DNA of 64,000 nucleotides from Marinobacter halophilus (lineage in GTDB: Bacteria; Pseudomonadota; Gammaproteobacteria; Pseudomonadales; Oleiphilaceae), in assembly GCF_003007685.1 (NCBI RefSeq), contig NZ_PXNN01000011.1, forward strand, positions 682,001-746,000. The letters run 5' to 3'. How positions within the stretch are numbered: the stretch's first letter is position 1; each line of letters starts with the position of its first letter. Both the position numbers and the translations under genes were made by a program. Shown one piece after another: positions 27,888-37,913 of the stretch. A model generated the notes under the pieces. That model was not told the origin of the DNA. It made no database searches and saw nothing but the letters and a program-made list of their open reading frames with translations.

Positions 27888-29815
27888 CCCATAGCCAAGA
27901 CCGCATGTTCCGTTTTCTGATTCGGATTGCCCGAGGCGGGGTGGTGTTGTTGATGATCTCGGTTGCCGTCGCTATCGACGCGGTTAGTACTGAACGATTC
28001 GAGGCAGAAGTCCGGCAGGAGTGGCAGACCAGAATCGATGACTTGAGCCTTAAACTACAAAGCACCATTTTACAAAACATACAAACGGTGTGGGGCCTGG
28101 CCGCAAACGTGTCTGTTGAGCCAGACATTGGCGAAGCGCGTTTCGAGGAGCTTGCCGCCGTGATTTTCCGGCTTGCGCCTGAGCTGAGAAATATCGGACT
28201 GGCTCCCGGGTTCATCATTCGGTACATGTACCCTCTGGAAGGTAACGAGGCAGCGATCGGCCTTGACCTTGAGTCACAGAGCCTTTCCAGTGAGCAAACC
28301 AGAATGCTGCTCGATTCGGAGCGGGCCGTGTTCAGCGGGCCGATTAATCTGGTTCAGGGTGGGCAGGGGCTCGCCGCCAGAATCCCGATTTTCGAAAATG
28401 TATCCGGCGAATTCTGGGGCGTCATATCGGTCATTCTCGATCTGACCAGCCTTTATGACTCCGTAAACCTTACTTCGATGGCCAGTGACGCCGTATTGTC
28501 CCTGTCCACGACAACGGATTTGGGTAATTCTGGTGGCGTATTTTTTGGCGCTACCGACGTTACCTGGAACAAGCCTGTACACTCATCTCTGGAGATGCCC
28601 GGCGTTAGCTGGACCCTACTGGCTCAGCCCCGTGACGGCTGGCCCGGCCATCCGGAAGCGCCGTGGATGACTCGCAGCATTCTGGCTTTTCTGGTGCTGT
28701 TGGCGATAGGGGCAACCTTCTGGTTAACCCAGCTGTTGTTAAGAGATCGGCAAATGCAACAACGGTTCTGGGGCTTGTTCGAACTCGCGCCTGTCGGGAT
28801 AGGGCTGTATAACGCCAACAACCGCAAATTGATCAGAGCGAACCGAAGCCTGGAATACATTATGGGCAACGCCCCGAATTCGCTGGGCTACTTCGACAAG
28901 GCCTTTGACGAGCACGGCAAGGATCTTGCGGGCGGCTTCGGCATTTTGGACAAGCTGGCCAACAAGTTCCAGTTCAGCGGGCAACAAGGCTACCTTCGAA
29001 CGGCAACCGGAACGCTTAAACCCATCGTGCTGCACGGCCTGAGACTGGACACCCCAGGCGAAAACCCGGTCATCTGGCTTATAGCCGAGGACATCTCGGA
29101 GCAGAAAAAAGCTGACCGTATAAAAAACGAGTTCATCTCCACCGTCAGCCATGAATTACGCACCCCGCTGACGTCTATCTCCGGGGCACTCGGTTTAATC
29201 CTCGGTGGCGCCACCGGACAATTACCAGACAAAACTCGCCAGATGCTCGCCATCGCCCACCGAAATACCGATCAGCTTCGGGCTCTGATTGACGACCTGC
29301 TGGATATCGAAAAGCTGGCTAGCGGAAACATGTCGATCACCATGGAGCATCATTCCCTCAACGAAGCTGTTACCACAGCCATCGAGGATATTCGGGCTTA
29401 CGCCGACCAGAAACGGGTCCAGATCCGGCAATTGGAAACGTCGCCGGGGCTTTACGCCTACTTCGATCAGAAGCGCCTTAAACAGGCCCTGACCAATCTG
29501 CTGTCCAACGCGATTAAGTTTTCCTCTGAACACAAAGAGGTGATGGTGAAAATTCAGAGGCGAGAAAGCCAAGTGGTCATCGAGGTTGCCGACCAGGGCC
29601 CGGGTGTGCCGGAAAGCTTTCGTGGCCGCATCTTTGAAAAGTTCGCCCAGGCCGATAGCTCCTCAGCCCGAAGCAAGGAAGGCACAGGGCTCGGTCTAGC
29701 TGTTACCCGGGAATTGATGTGCGTGATGGGGGGCGAGGTCGGTTTTGAATCGAAGGAAGGCGAAGGTGCCTGTTTCTGGCTGGCATTGCCGGTGGCTGAC
29801 AAAAATGAGCTTTAA
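27884..29815 (+). CDS. CHASE-PAS sensor histidine kinase
   Basis: A 643-residue membrane kinase. After an N-terminal helix (GGVVLLMISVAVAIDAV) there is a periplasmic CHASE-like domain (RNIGLAPGFIIRYMYPLEG is its signature block) and a second helix near residue 265. A PAS-like region follows, then HisKA with His423 (TVSHELRTPLTSISGALGL) and HATPase (NLLSNAIKFSS, VADQGPGVP, KEGTGLGLAV). It is coupled to the preceding kinase by a 4-nt ATGA overlap. The three kinases share nearly the same HisKA/HATPase core, suggesting duplication of the catalytic half with swapped sensors. A hairpin follows its stop. Confidence 0.9.
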   Translation: MTHSQDRMFRFLIRIARGGVVLLMISVAVAIDAVSTERFEAEVRQEWQTRIDDLSLKLQSTILQNIQTVWGLAANVSVEPDIGEARFEELAAVIFRLAPELRNIGLAPGFIIRYMYPLEGNEAAIGLDLESQSLSSEQTRMLLDSERAVFSGPINLVQGGQGLAARIPIFENVSGEFWGVISVILDLTSLYDSVNLTSMASDAVLSLSTTTDLGNSGGVFFGATDVTWNKPVHSSLEMPGVSWTLLAQPRDGWPGHPEAPWMTRSILAFLVLLAIGATFWLTQLLLRDRQMQQRFWGLFELAPVGIGLYNANNRKLIRANRSLEYIMGNAPNSLGYFDKAFDEHGKDLAGGFGILDKLANKFQFSGQQGYLRTATGTLKPIVLHGLRLDTPGENPVIWLIAEDISEQKKADRIKNEFISTVSHELRTPLTSISGALGLILGGATGQLPDKTRQMLAIAHRNTDQLRALIDDLLDIEKLASGNMSITMEHHSLNEAVTTAIEDIRAYADQKRVQIRQLETSPGLYAYFDQKRLKQALTNLLSNAIKFSSEHKEVMVKIQRRESQVVIEVADQGPGVPESFRGRIFEKFAQADSSSARSKEGTGLGLAVTRELMCVMGGEVGFESKEGEGACFWLALPVADKNEL

Positions 29816-29823
29816 CAATATAA

Positions 29824-29864
29824 CCAGCCAGCGACCATTGTCCCGGGCGCAGGCTGGCTTTTCT
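29824..29864 (+). terminator. Probable terminator after the three-kinase operon
   Basis: CCAGCC and GGCTGG arms (29824-29829, 29852-29857) enclose a further GCG/CGC pairing and a loop, and are followed by CTTTTCTT. It begins 9 nt past the last kinase stop. The stem has one mismatch, so it is less certain than the other terminators. Confidence 0.55.
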
Positions 29865-29877
29865 TAGCGATCGACTG

Positions 29878-31929
29878 TTACTGAGCGACAGACACCGGGA
29901 TTAGCCGTTCATTAACATCGAACGGCACACCGTAAGCGTTAGCCGTATCGGGATGGAACACCTGCAGATACTCTGCAAACGCGTCCTGCTCGCCACCGGT
30001 TATCGAGAAGTCGGTGAAACCAGGGTCGTTGGCGGCAAACCTCTCTTCGGTCATTTCTACATATTCCGGACTTTGCAGGCCATTGAACGGCCAACCGCTG
30101 CCACAATTGGCAGTGCCGTCGGTCGTTGCCGCACAGCGGGCCAGGAAGTCCAGTGCCAGGACCCGGAAGGTGGGACCTGCGTCTTCCTGCAGCACGCCAT
30201 TCTCCACCACCAGGTCCCAGCGCTCGGATTCGGTGGCAGCGTCAGGGTCAACCAGAACCTCGAGTTTGCGTACACGCTGGCCGTCAGTCAGTCCGGAACC
30301 ACCCAAATTCACATCACCATCTGAACGGGCAGCTCTGGCGGGGTCAAACTCGACCCGCAGTCCGGCGGTGTGGGTGAAGTTACCTTTGATCATTTCTTCA
30401 ACCAGATCGTGCAGTTCGGCAGCGGTCATGGTGACCACCGCCAGCCCATTATTGAACGCAAAGGCGGTCTGGATATCCAGCTGAGAAATGCCACCTTCGG
30501 GCTTGCCGAAGTCATTGCCTGCTGGCGGTAGAAGTTGCAGATCGTCTTCTGAGGTTGAACCGGCCGGGCTGACAATACGACCAATCGGGGCGCGAATGCC
30601 ACCGCCGTTTTTCACCGAAATCACCGGGGGCACGACGCCATCGACACCCGCTACCAACTTCTGACCGTACCAGAGATTGGCATCAGCCGACAGGTTGCCA
30701 AGGTTGGTTTCTCGGCTGCGAACGAAGGCGCGGCGACCGTCCAGAAACTGAGTAGTCACGCCGAATGCCTCGCCATCCAGTTCACCCAGAATCTCACGGA
30801 TCACATCCGCTACTTCAACCACTTCAGCGATAGGGTCAGCCATCAACACATCATTCACGACCGCCGGAATGGCTGCCCAGGCACCGCTTTCGGCCGGGTC
30901 AATACTGTCTACAACCACAAGACCGTCAACGTCGAACTCAACGACCAATCGTCCCAGGTACTTGTAATCCGCCTCGGTGTTAACCAGCAGCACCGGCTCG
31001 CCAGAGATGGATTCATAGATTTCCGGGTAATCACCGCCTACCGTGTCGCCATCGCGCACCACGTCATTGCTATCGGCAAGCAACGTATTCGAACCGCCAC
31101 CCACAATAATGTCAACGCCATCAAGCAGGCGTGCCAGACCGCGCTCTACGTTCAACACCTGCATGTGAGACAACAGGATGATCTTGTTGATGCCATCGTC
31201 TATTAAAGCATCGATTTCCGGCTGCAGGGCGGCCGCCAGAGCATCAAGCCCGGCATCATTGTTGGTGAAATCGGCCGGAAACACCTCCAGGCTGCCCGTC
31301 GAGGTAATGCTGGGTAATGTCGGTGTTACGGCGCCGACAAAACCGATCTGCTCACCGTTCACCGTAATCACCGTAGACGGGGCAATACGACCACCGATCT
31401 TGCTGGCTTCCTGGCCACCCTCGGTCACCAAAGCGGCAGTGCCAGTATCGGCAGTAAAGTCGACGTTCGCGGAAATATACGGATAGGCCGCGCCTGAATA
31501 GACGCCGTCCGGGCTGATGATGCCCGCAAAGCCGGCCGGGCCGGTATCGAGGTCGTGGTTACCCACGGCAGACACCTGTATCCCCAACTTGTTCTGAATC
31601 TGTGTTTCACCTCGGCCTTCACCGGCAACCCCGACAACGGCATTCATTCGTGCATCTTCGCTTGCCTGGAAAATCGGGCCAGGAATGTAGTTGTCACCAG
31701 AGCTCACCAATACGGTGTTGTCCGGCATCTGCTGGCGGAAATAGTTAGTGAGCGCTGAAAAATCGTCAACGTTGAACATGGCGGCGGTGCCACCACCGTC
31801 AACATCGGCAAGGTGGAGAAGCTGCAGCGTAAAGGTTTCGTTCTGATCAGAAGCACTGTCACTGGAGTCGCCGCAACCGGCAAGTGCCAGAACAGCAGCC
31901 GAGCCAACGGCTAACAAGAGATTACGCAT
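29878..31929 (-). CDS. 5'-nucleotidase/metallophosphatase family lipoprotein with altered metal ligands
   Basis: A 683-residue lipoprotein (lipobox LAGC, Cys19) with a calcineurin-like domain and a C-terminal 5_nucleotid_C domain. It aligns with UshA-type enzymes. Asp42, Asp79 (GDN), Asn124 (GNHD) and His255 (SHMQ) are kept, but the first DxH is D-V-D (42-44) and the late GGHSQ block reads GGGSN (277-281). Two His ligands are thus replaced. It may still hydrolyse phosphoesters with different metals, or it may have another role. The upstream PHO-box array places it in the phosphate-starvation regulon, which fits phosphate scavenging at the envelope. Confidence 0.85.
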   Translation of the reverse strand: MRNLLLAVGSAAVLALAGCGDSSDSASDQNETFTLQLLHLADVDGGGTAAMFNVDDFSALTNYFRQQMPDNTVLVSSGDNYIPGPIFQASEDARMNAVVGVAGEGRGETQIQNKLGIQVSAVGNHDLDTGPAGFAGIISPDGVYSGAAYPYISANVDFTADTGTAALVTEGGQEASKIGGRIAPSTVITVNGEQIGFVGAVTPTLPSITSTGSLEVFPADFTNNDAGLDALAAALQPEIDALIDDGINKIILLSHMQVLNVERGLARLLDGVDIIVGGGSNTLLADSNDVVRDGDTVGGDYPEIYESISGEPVLLVNTEADYKYLGRLVVEFDVDGLVVVDSIDPAESGAWAAIPAVVNDVLMADPIAEVVEVADVIREILGELDGEAFGVTTQFLDGRRAFVRSRETNLGNLSADANLWYGQKLVAGVDGVVPPVISVKNGGGIRAPIGRIVSPAGSTSEDDLQLLPPAGNDFGKPEGGISQLDIQTAFAFNNGLAVVTMTAAELHDLVEEMIKGNFTHTAGLRVEFDPARAARSDGDVNLGGSGLTDGQRVRKLEVLVDPDAATESERWDLVVENGVLQEDAGPTFRVLALDFLARCAATTDGTANCGSGWPFNGLQSPEYVEMTEERFAANDPGFTDFSITGGEQDAFAEYLQVFHPDTANAYGVPFDVNERLIPVSVAQ

Positions 31930-31982
31930 GGTTTTTTCCCGGGTCAGGTGAATGTTTGCTCACTCAGTATTTGCCGGGACAA

Positions 31983-32030
31983 TGACAGCACCCTTACCAG
32001 GAACTGACAGTTTAATGACACTTAGATGAC
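31983..32030 (-). promoter_or_regulatory. PHO-box array (PhoB binding sites) upstream of the 5'-nucleotidase gene
   Basis: On the minus strand, GTCA cores occur at 32030-32027, 32019-32016, 32008-32005 and 31986-31983, spaced 11, 11 and 22 nt apart. The middle part reads TGTCATTAAACTGTCAG, a close match to the PhoB consensus of 7-bp repeats with an 11-nt period. The array begins 54 nt upstream of the nucleotidase start codon. PhoB should activate this gene under phosphate limitation. Confidence 0.82.
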
Positions 32031-32049
32031 GAAAGCTAGCCACGCAACA

Positions 32050-32080
32050 AAAAGCGCCAGCAGACTGCCGGCGCTTTTCT
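32050..32080 (-). terminator. Rho-independent terminator after acnA
   Basis: A 9-bp perfect stem (AAAAGCGCC at 32050-32058, GGCGCTTTT at 32070-32078) encloses an 11-nt loop. Read on the minus strand it is followed by a T-rich stretch. It lies 15-43 nt past the acnA stop codon and separates acnA from the PHO-controlled gene. Confidence 0.85.
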
Positions 32081-32092
32081 TTCAGGCAATGA

Positions 32093-34852
32093 TCAGGCGC
32101 TCTTCAGCATCTCCCGCACCACATAATGCAGGATACCGCCGTGTTGAAAGTACACTGCCTCATTGGCGGTATCGATCCGTGATGTCAGTTCGCAGGTTTC
32201 AGTAGAGCCATCCTGATATTTCACCGTCATGGTCAGAGTCTGGCCCGGCGTGATGTCGCCGGACAGACCTTCGATGCTGATGGCTTCCTCGCCGGTCAGC
32301 TTCAGGCTCTTGCGATCCGTACCTTCCGGGAACTGCAGGGGCATCACGCCCATGCCGATCAGGTTGGAGCGGTGGATACGCTCGTAGGATTCTGCCACCA
32401 CCGCCTCTACCCCCAGCAAACGAGTGCCCTTGGCGGCCCAGTCGCGGCTGGAGCCGGTGCCATATTCCTTGCCGGCGATGACCACCAGCGGCGTGCCCTG
32501 CTCCTGGTATTTCATGGCGGCATCGTAGATGGCCATCTGCTCGCCGGTGGGCACGAATTTGGTGTAACCGCCTTCCACGCCGTCCAGCATCTCGTTACGA
32601 ATGCGCACGTTGGCGAAGGTGCCGCGCATCATCACTTCGTGGTTACCCCGGCGGGAGCCGTAGGAGTTGAAATCTTTCGGCGCCACGCCGTGCTCCTGCA
32701 GATACTTGCCGGCAGGGGTATCGGGCTTGAACGAGCCGGCCGGGGAAATATGATCGGTGGTGACCGAATCCCCCAGCAGAGCCAGGATGTTGGCCTCCTT
32801 GATGTCATTGATCGGCTCCGGCTCTTCGCCCATGCCCTCGAAGAACGGCGGGTGCTGAATGTAGGTGGACTGGCCGGACCACTCGTACACCTTGCTGTCC
32901 GATACCTCAATGGCCTTCCAGATGTCGTCGCCCTCGAACACCTCGCCGTATTCCTTACGGAACATATCGGTCTTCACTTTCTCCACCGCTTCGGCGATTT
33001 CGGCCTGGCTGGGCCAGAGATCGTTCAGGTACACCGGTTTGCCATCCTGATCCTCGCCCAGCGGCTCCTTGGTCAGATCCAGCCGGACGTTGCCGGCCAG
33101 GGCGTAGGCCACCACCAGCGGCGGCGAGGCCAGCCAGTTGGTTTTCACCTGTGGGTGCACCCGGCCTTCAAAGTTGCGGTTACCAGACAGCACCGAGGCC
33201 ACGGTCAGGTCACCCTCGGTGATGGCTTTTTCAACCGCATCCGGCAGCGGGCCGGAGTTCCCGATGCAGGTGGTGCAGCCATAGCCCACCAGGTTGAAGC
33301 CTAGCGTGTTCAGGTCGTCCTGCAGGCCGGCCACCGCCAGGTAATCGGTGACCACCTTGGAGCCCGGTGCCAACGAGGTTTTCACCCAGGGTTTGGCTTT
33401 CAGGCCTTTTGCTACGGCTTTCTGGGCAATCAGGCCGGCCGCCATCATCACACTGGGGTTGGAGGTGTTGGTGCAGGACGTGATGGCGGCAATGACCACG
33501 GCGCCGGGGTCCAGCCGGAGTTGCTCACCGTTCATTTCCAATGGCTGACTGGAAGGATGGTGGTAACTGTTGTCCACGCCCACCGCGGTTTGGCCGCCTT
33601 CGGATTCCATCTTGGTTTCCCGGGTTTTGGCAGGGCCTTCGGCGGTTTCCATCAGCAGCTCGAAAGACGCCTTCATGTTTTTCAAAGCGACTCGATCCTG
33701 AGGCCGCTTGGGGCCGGCCAGGCTGGCTTCCACCTCACCCATGTCCAGCGCCAGGGTGTCGGTGTAGATGGGCTCCTGACCCGGCTCACGCCAAAGGCCC
33801 TGGGCTTTGGCGTAGGCTTCCACCAGTTCCAGTTGGGCGTCTTCACGGCCGGTCAGGCGCAGGTAAGTGAGGGTTTGCTCATCCACCGGGAAGAAGCCGC
33901 AGGTGGCGCCGTATTCCGGCGCCATGTTGGCGATAGTGGCCCGGTCTGCCACCGGCATCTCTTGCAGGCCGTCGCCGTAGAACTCGACAAACTTGCCGAC
34001 CACGCCTTTCTTGCGCAGCATTTCCACTACGGTCAGCACCAGATCGGTGGCGGTGATGCCTTCACGCAGTTTGCCGGTCATTTTGAAACCGACCACTTCA
34101 GGAATCAGCATCGATACCGGCTGGCCGAGCATGGCAGCTTCAGCCTCGATCCCGCCGACACCCCAGCCCAGAATACCGAGGCCGTTGATCATGGTGGTGT
34201 GGGAGTCGGTGCCGACCAGGGTATCCGGATAGGCGATGGTTTTGCCGTCCACGTCTTTTTGCCACACGGTTTTGCCCAGGTATTCCAGGTTGACCTGGTG
34301 ACAGATTCCGGTGCCCGGCGGCACTACGCGGAAATTGTCGAAGGCCTGCTGGCCCCAGCGCAGGAACTCGTAGCGCTCCTGATTGCGCTCCATCTCGATG
34401 GCGACGTTGTCTTTGAACGCAGAGGCATCACCGTAGTTGTCTACCATCACCGAGTGGTCAATCACCAGGTCGACCGGTGACAGCGGGTTGATCATGGCCG
34501 GGTCTTTGCCCGCGCGCTGCACTGCCTCCCGCATGGCAGCCAGATCCACCACGCCGGGCACGCCGGTGAAGTCCTGCATCAGCACCCGAGCCGGGCGGAA
34601 CTGGATTTCGGTGTCGGATTTTCGATCTTTCAGCCACTGCAACATGGCGTCGATATGAGAGCGGTCGACGGTGGTGTCGTCCTCATTGCGCAACAGGTTT
34701 TCCATCAGGACTTTCAGGGAGAACGGCAGCTGGTCGAGACCACCCAGCGTGTCAGCGGCTTTGGCCAGACTGTAGTAGTGGAAGGTCTTGCCACCGGCCT
34801 TCAGGCTGGAAAGGGTGTTCAGACTGTCTTTGCTCGGAGTAGTATTCGACAT
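32093..34852 (-). CDS. acnA: Aconitate hydratase AcnA
   Basis: A 919-residue protein of the AcnA/IRP type. The iron-sulfur cluster ligands are visible as SCTNTSNPS (first Cys near 438) and [14 protein letters not shown] (two Cys), and the C-terminal swivel domain has [16 protein letters not shown]. It interconverts citrate and isocitrate in the TCA cycle; AcnA-type enzymes are stress-stable and can bind mRNA as apoproteins. GGAGG lies about 7 nt before the ATG. The gene is monocistronic, with its own terminator. No methylcitrate-cycle genes are next to it, which favours AcnA over the AcnD paralogue. Confidence 0.95.
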   Translation of the reverse strand: MSNTTPSKDSLNTLSSLKAGGKTFHYYSLAKAADTLGGLDQLPFSLKVLMENLLRNEDDTTVDRSHIDAMLQWLKDRKSDTEIQFRPARVLMQDFTGVPGVVDLAAMREAVQRAGKDPAMINPLSPVDLVIDHSVMVDNYGDASAFKDNVAIEMERNQERYEFLRWGQQAFDNFRVVPPGTGICHQVNLEYLGKTVWQKDVDGKTIAYPDTLVGTDSHTTMINGLGILGWGVGGIEAEAAMLGQPVSMLIPEVVGFKMTGKLREGITATDLVLTVVEMLRKKGVVGKFVEFYGDGLQEMPVADRATIANMAPEYGATCGFFPVDEQTLTYLRLTGREDAQLELVEAYAKAQGLWREPGQEPIYTDTLALDMGEVEASLAGPKRPQDRVALKNMKASFELLMETAEGPAKTRETKMESEGGQTAVGVDNSYHHPSSQPLEMNGEQLRLDPGAVVIAAITSCTNTSNPSVMMAAGLIAQKAVAKGLKAKPWVKTSLAPGSKVVTDYLAVAGLQDDLNTLGFNLVGYGCTTCIGNSGPLPDAVEKAITEGDLTVASVLSGNRNFEGRVHPQVKTNWLASPPLVVAYALAGNVRLDLTKEPLGEDQDGKPVYLNDLWPSQAEIAEAVEKVKTDMFRKEYGEVFEGDDIWKAIEVSDSKVYEWSGQSTYIQHPPFFEGMGEEPEPINDIKEANILALLGDSVTTDHISPAGSFKPDTPAGKYLQEHGVAPKDFNSYGSRRGNHEVMMRGTFANVRIRNEMLDGVEGGYTKFVPTGEQMAIYDAAMKYQEQGTPLVVIAGKEYGTGSSRDWAAKGTRLLGVEAVVAESYERIHRSNLIGMGVMPLQFPEGTDRKSLKLTGEEAISIEGLSGDITPGQTLTMTVKYQDGSTETCELTSRIDTANEAVYFQHGGILHYVVREMLKSA

Positions 34853-35058
34853 ACGGTGCCTCCTTTTCCGGGTTCTCTTTTAACTATTGCACCGAATACC
34901 CATAGTTCAACTCAACAACGGTGAATGTTCAAAATTCCTTAAGTGAATACCACGAGCCCTGCCAGGGCACTAGGGACATTCCCTCGTTGACACCAACCGG
35001 CAACTGAACAATTCTGAGGTTTTTCAGAGACCCGTCTACTCCAATAACAGGAACTCCC

Positions 35059-36327
35059 TTGAAACCGGAACACACCCAGACATTGCCCGGACTGTCCGGT
35101 GACGACACACTCCTGTTACTGCGCAGCGCGACGGAGCTGGCGTTCAATTCAATCCTGATCACCGATACCGATCACAACATCCTCTATGCCAACCCGGCCT
35201 TCTGCAACATGTCCGGTTACGATTTAGACGAACTGCTGGGCCAGAACCCTCGCATCCTGCAGGGCCCGCTGACTGAACCTGTGGTCATCGATAGGTTACG
35301 GCAGAACCTGAAAAGCCGCGGGCAATTTTCTGGTTCCACTTTCAATTACCGCAAAAGCGGCCGGCCTTATCTGGTGGAGTGGACCATTTCTCCGATCAAT
35401 GACCAGGCCGGCAAGCCTCGGTTTTTCATCTCCATCCAGAAAGACATCACCCAACTGCACGCGGCGCAATCTACCGGCAACCTGTTCGCCAAGGCGATTG
35501 ATGCGGCCCACGACGGCATCTTCATTACCAACGCTGAGGGTGTGATCGAATTTGCCAACCAGGGCTTTGAAATCATGACCGGTTACACTCCGACCGAGGT
35601 GGTTGGCCGCTCACCCTCAGTACTCAAATCCGGCAAACATGACAAAACTTTCTACAAGGGGCTTTGGCGCCACCTGAACGAGGGCCTGCCGTTCCGGGCC
35701 ATGGTGATCAATCGCGCCAAGGGCGGACAGGAGATTCATTGTCAGCAAACCATTACCCCGGTCAAAAACCCCGACGGTAAGATCACCCACTTCATCAGCA
35801 TCATCAAAGACCTGACCGATCGGGTGTTTGAGGAACTGAAGCTCCGGGAACAGGCTTCTCACGATTCGCTGACCGGGTTGCTCAATCGCCGCGCCGGTGA
35901 AATTGAACTGGATGTCGCGCTGATCGAGGCCCAGGAAAACGATTCCGGGTTTAGTGTGCTGATGATCGACATCGACAACTTCAAGGCCGTCAACGACACC
36001 TATGGCCACCCGCGAGGCGACGAGATTATCAAGGTGGTCGCGGAAATTCTCATGGACGAAACCCGCAAAACCGACAAATGTGTGCGATGGGGCGGAGAGG
36101 AATTTATTGTCGTACTGCCATTTTGCGACCTCGCGAAAGCATCTGAGATTGCCGAAAATATCCGGGCGGCGATGTCGGCTTTCTCCTTTGACGACGTCGG
36201 TCAGGTCACACTGTCGATTGGTGCAACCGAATCGACCGCCAGTGATACCACGTCGGCCATTCTCGAGCGAGTGGACAAGCTCCTGTATGACTCCAAGCGT
36301 GACGGCAAAAACCGAGTCACGACATAG
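35059..36327 (+). CDS. PAS-PAS-GGDEF diguanylate cyclase
   Basis: A 422-residue soluble protein with two PAS domains. The first begins FNSILITDTDHNILYANPAF and includes GQNPRILQG; the second has DAAHDGIFITNAEGVIEFAN and GRSPSVLKSG. Both match the PAS/PAC type that binds flavin or haem, but no ligand can be assigned. The GGDEF domain carries GGEEF with an RxxD site (RKTD) five residues earlier. The start is TTG at 35059 with AGGA about 7 nt before it. It is convergent with the chemoreceptor gene. No transmembrane segment is seen. Confidence 0.88.
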   Translation: MKPEHTQTLPGLSGDDTLLLLRSATELAFNSILITDTDHNILYANPAFCNMSGYDLDELLGQNPRILQGPLTEPVVIDRLRQNLKSRGQFSGSTFNYRKSGRPYLVEWTISPINDQAGKPRFFISIQKDITQLHAAQSTGNLFAKAIDAAHDGIFITNAEGVIEFANQGFEIMTGYTPTEVVGRSPSVLKSGKHDKTFYKGLWRHLNEGLPFRAMVINRAKGGQEIHCQQTITPVKNPDGKITHFISIIKDLTDRVFEELKLREQASHDSLTGLLNRRAGEIELDVALIEAQENDSGFSVLMIDIDNFKAVNDTYGHPRGDEIIKVVAEILMDETRKTDKCVRWGGEEFIVVLPFCDLAKASEIAENIRAAMSAFSFDDVGQVTLSIGATESTASDTTSAILERVDKLLYDSKRDGKNRVTT

Positions 36328-36389
36328 CACCCTGACAACGGCCAACGAAACCTGACACGGTAGAAACCGATCTGCCCAAGGCCATAGCG

Positions 36390-37913
36390 CTAGGGCAGCC
36401 GGTACTGGCTAACCAAGGCGTCCACCTGACCGACGGCCTGCTCAAGCTCTCCCGCCATACCGCGCACTTTGTCGGCCTCGCCGGCCACCTGGCCATTGCG
36501 GGTGGCGACCGAGTGAATGTTTTCGTTGATCTGTAGTGACGTAGCCGCCTGTTGCTCACAGGCCGAGGCAATCTGGTTGTTCATGCTGCTGACGGCATCA
36601 ATCGCCTGTTCAATCCGACTGATGGCCTCCGCTGCGTTCTGAATCGCACGATTGGATTCGCCGGAGCGGGTCTGGCCGATTTCCATGGCGGCAGTGGTCG
36701 CTTCCGAGAGGTCTTTCAGCTCATCCACGGTGCTACGGATTTCGTCGGTGAACTCCTGTGTTCGGCGTGACAGTGATCGCACTTCATCGGCCACCACGGC
36801 AAAACCACGGCCATGCTCACCGGCACGAGCCGCCTCAATGGCCGCATTGAGGGCCAACAGATTGGTCTGGTCCGAGATGTCGTGAATCGAGCTTGTGACC
36901 CGGGCGATGGACTCGACCTTCTCCGCCAGCTGCACCACCATTTTGGTGCTTTCTTCCAACGCCCTGTTGGTGGCCTCCGTCATCTTGCGGGCATCGGCCA
37001 TGGCCTTGCTGCCGTCGTTGGCTGACCGGGACGCATCGGAGGCGGCTTCGGAGGCCAGTTGAGCGTTGTGGGCCACTTCCTGCACACTGGCAGACATCTG
37101 GTTGGTCGCGGTGGCCACCTGATCCGCCTGTTGTTGTTGCTCTCCCACGTAATGGCGAGTGCTATTGCTGGCGTCGGCCAGCTGCACTGCATTGCTGCGC
37201 AGCTCTCCGGAGAAATCTCTTAACTGCAGAATCAGCGCACAAGATTGGTCCATCATCTGGTTAAAGGACAAAGCACTGACACTCTGATCTTGCGTTGGTA
37301 GGCGGCCCCGCAAATCTTTCTCGCCGTCGTACGCCCGGACAATATCGATCATTCGATGAGCTTGCCGGCGCTCTGCGCCCATCTGGAGAGCAAAAAACAC
37401 CAGTATGCTGGCCTCAAAAACCACAAAAGCCGCGTGCAGGAAGGCGATACCCCAACTACAGCCATAGTTGAATATCATCAGTGGCATACCGCCAATGTGG
37501 GTTTCGGCCAGCTGCAAACCGGTCAGCAACAGGTGGTGCACGGCAATCACACCGGCCGCGACGATCACCGGCAACCAGTCCCGGTAGATAATCACCAGGG
37601 CGAGCGCTGAGAAGATGTGGAAGTGCATTTCGATCCGACCCATCTGGGCCTGAATCATCACCGCCGAAAACAGCATCAGGCAAACGGCAAACAAGGACGA
37701 ACAGGCCCGGGTACCTCTCAACATTGCGTAACCCGCCAGCGCCAGCACCCCCACCAGCAACGATGCCACGATGGCAAAGCTATAAGTACCATGACCCCAG
37801 GGCACCAGGAGACCGACTACCGGCACGTGGGCCATAATTATGAACAGCATCTGCCGATCTGTGGTCAGTGTTTGTTGTGTCGCAAAATCTTGTTGCTCAA
37901 AGGATGCAGTCAC
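36390..37913 (-). CDS. Methyl-accepting chemotaxis protein with polytopic His-rich membrane sensor
   Basis: A 507-residue chemoreceptor. Instead of a periplasmic ligand domain it has about six transmembrane helices in residues 20-190. They contain conserved histidines in [20 protein letters not shown] and AVHHLLLTG, and the YRDWLPV turn. The C-terminal half is a standard cytoplasmic signalling domain with the hairpin tip [21 protein letters not shown]. There is no CheR pentapeptide tail. The GTG start overlaps the SCO gene stop (GTGA) and has a strong GGAGG. Intramembrane sensors of this type probably sense redox or energy state, possibly through bound haem or metal at the His pairs; this is inference. 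Confidence 0.9.
   Translation of the reverse strand: MTASFEQQDFATQQTLTTDRQMLFIIMAHVPVVGLLVPWGHGTYSFAIVASLLVGVLALAGYAMLRGTRACSSLFAVCLMLFSAVMIQAQMGRIEMHFHIFSALALVIIYRDWLPVIVAAGVIAVHHLLLTGLQLAETHIGGMPLMIFNYGCSWGIAFLHAAFVVFEASILVFFALQMGAERRQAHRMIDIVRAYDGEKDLRGRLPTQDQSVSALSFNQMMDQSCALILQLRDFSGELRSNAVQLADASNSTRHYVGEQQQQADQVATATNQMSASVQEVAHNAQLASEAASDASRSANDGSKAMADARKMTEATNRALEESTKMVVQLAEKVESIARVTSSIHDISDQTNLLALNAAIEAARAGEHGRGFAVVADEVRSLSRRTQEFTDEIRSTVDELKDLSEATTAAMEIGQTRSGESNRAIQNAAEAISRIEQAIDAVSSMNNQIASACEQQAATSLQINENIHSVATRNGQVAGEADKVRGMAGELEQAVGQVDALVSQYRLP

Noticed and set aside
36372..36398. CTGCCC / GGGCAG hairpin at the end of the chemoreceptor gene
   Set aside because: Short stem overlapping the stop codon with no T-run; too weak to call.
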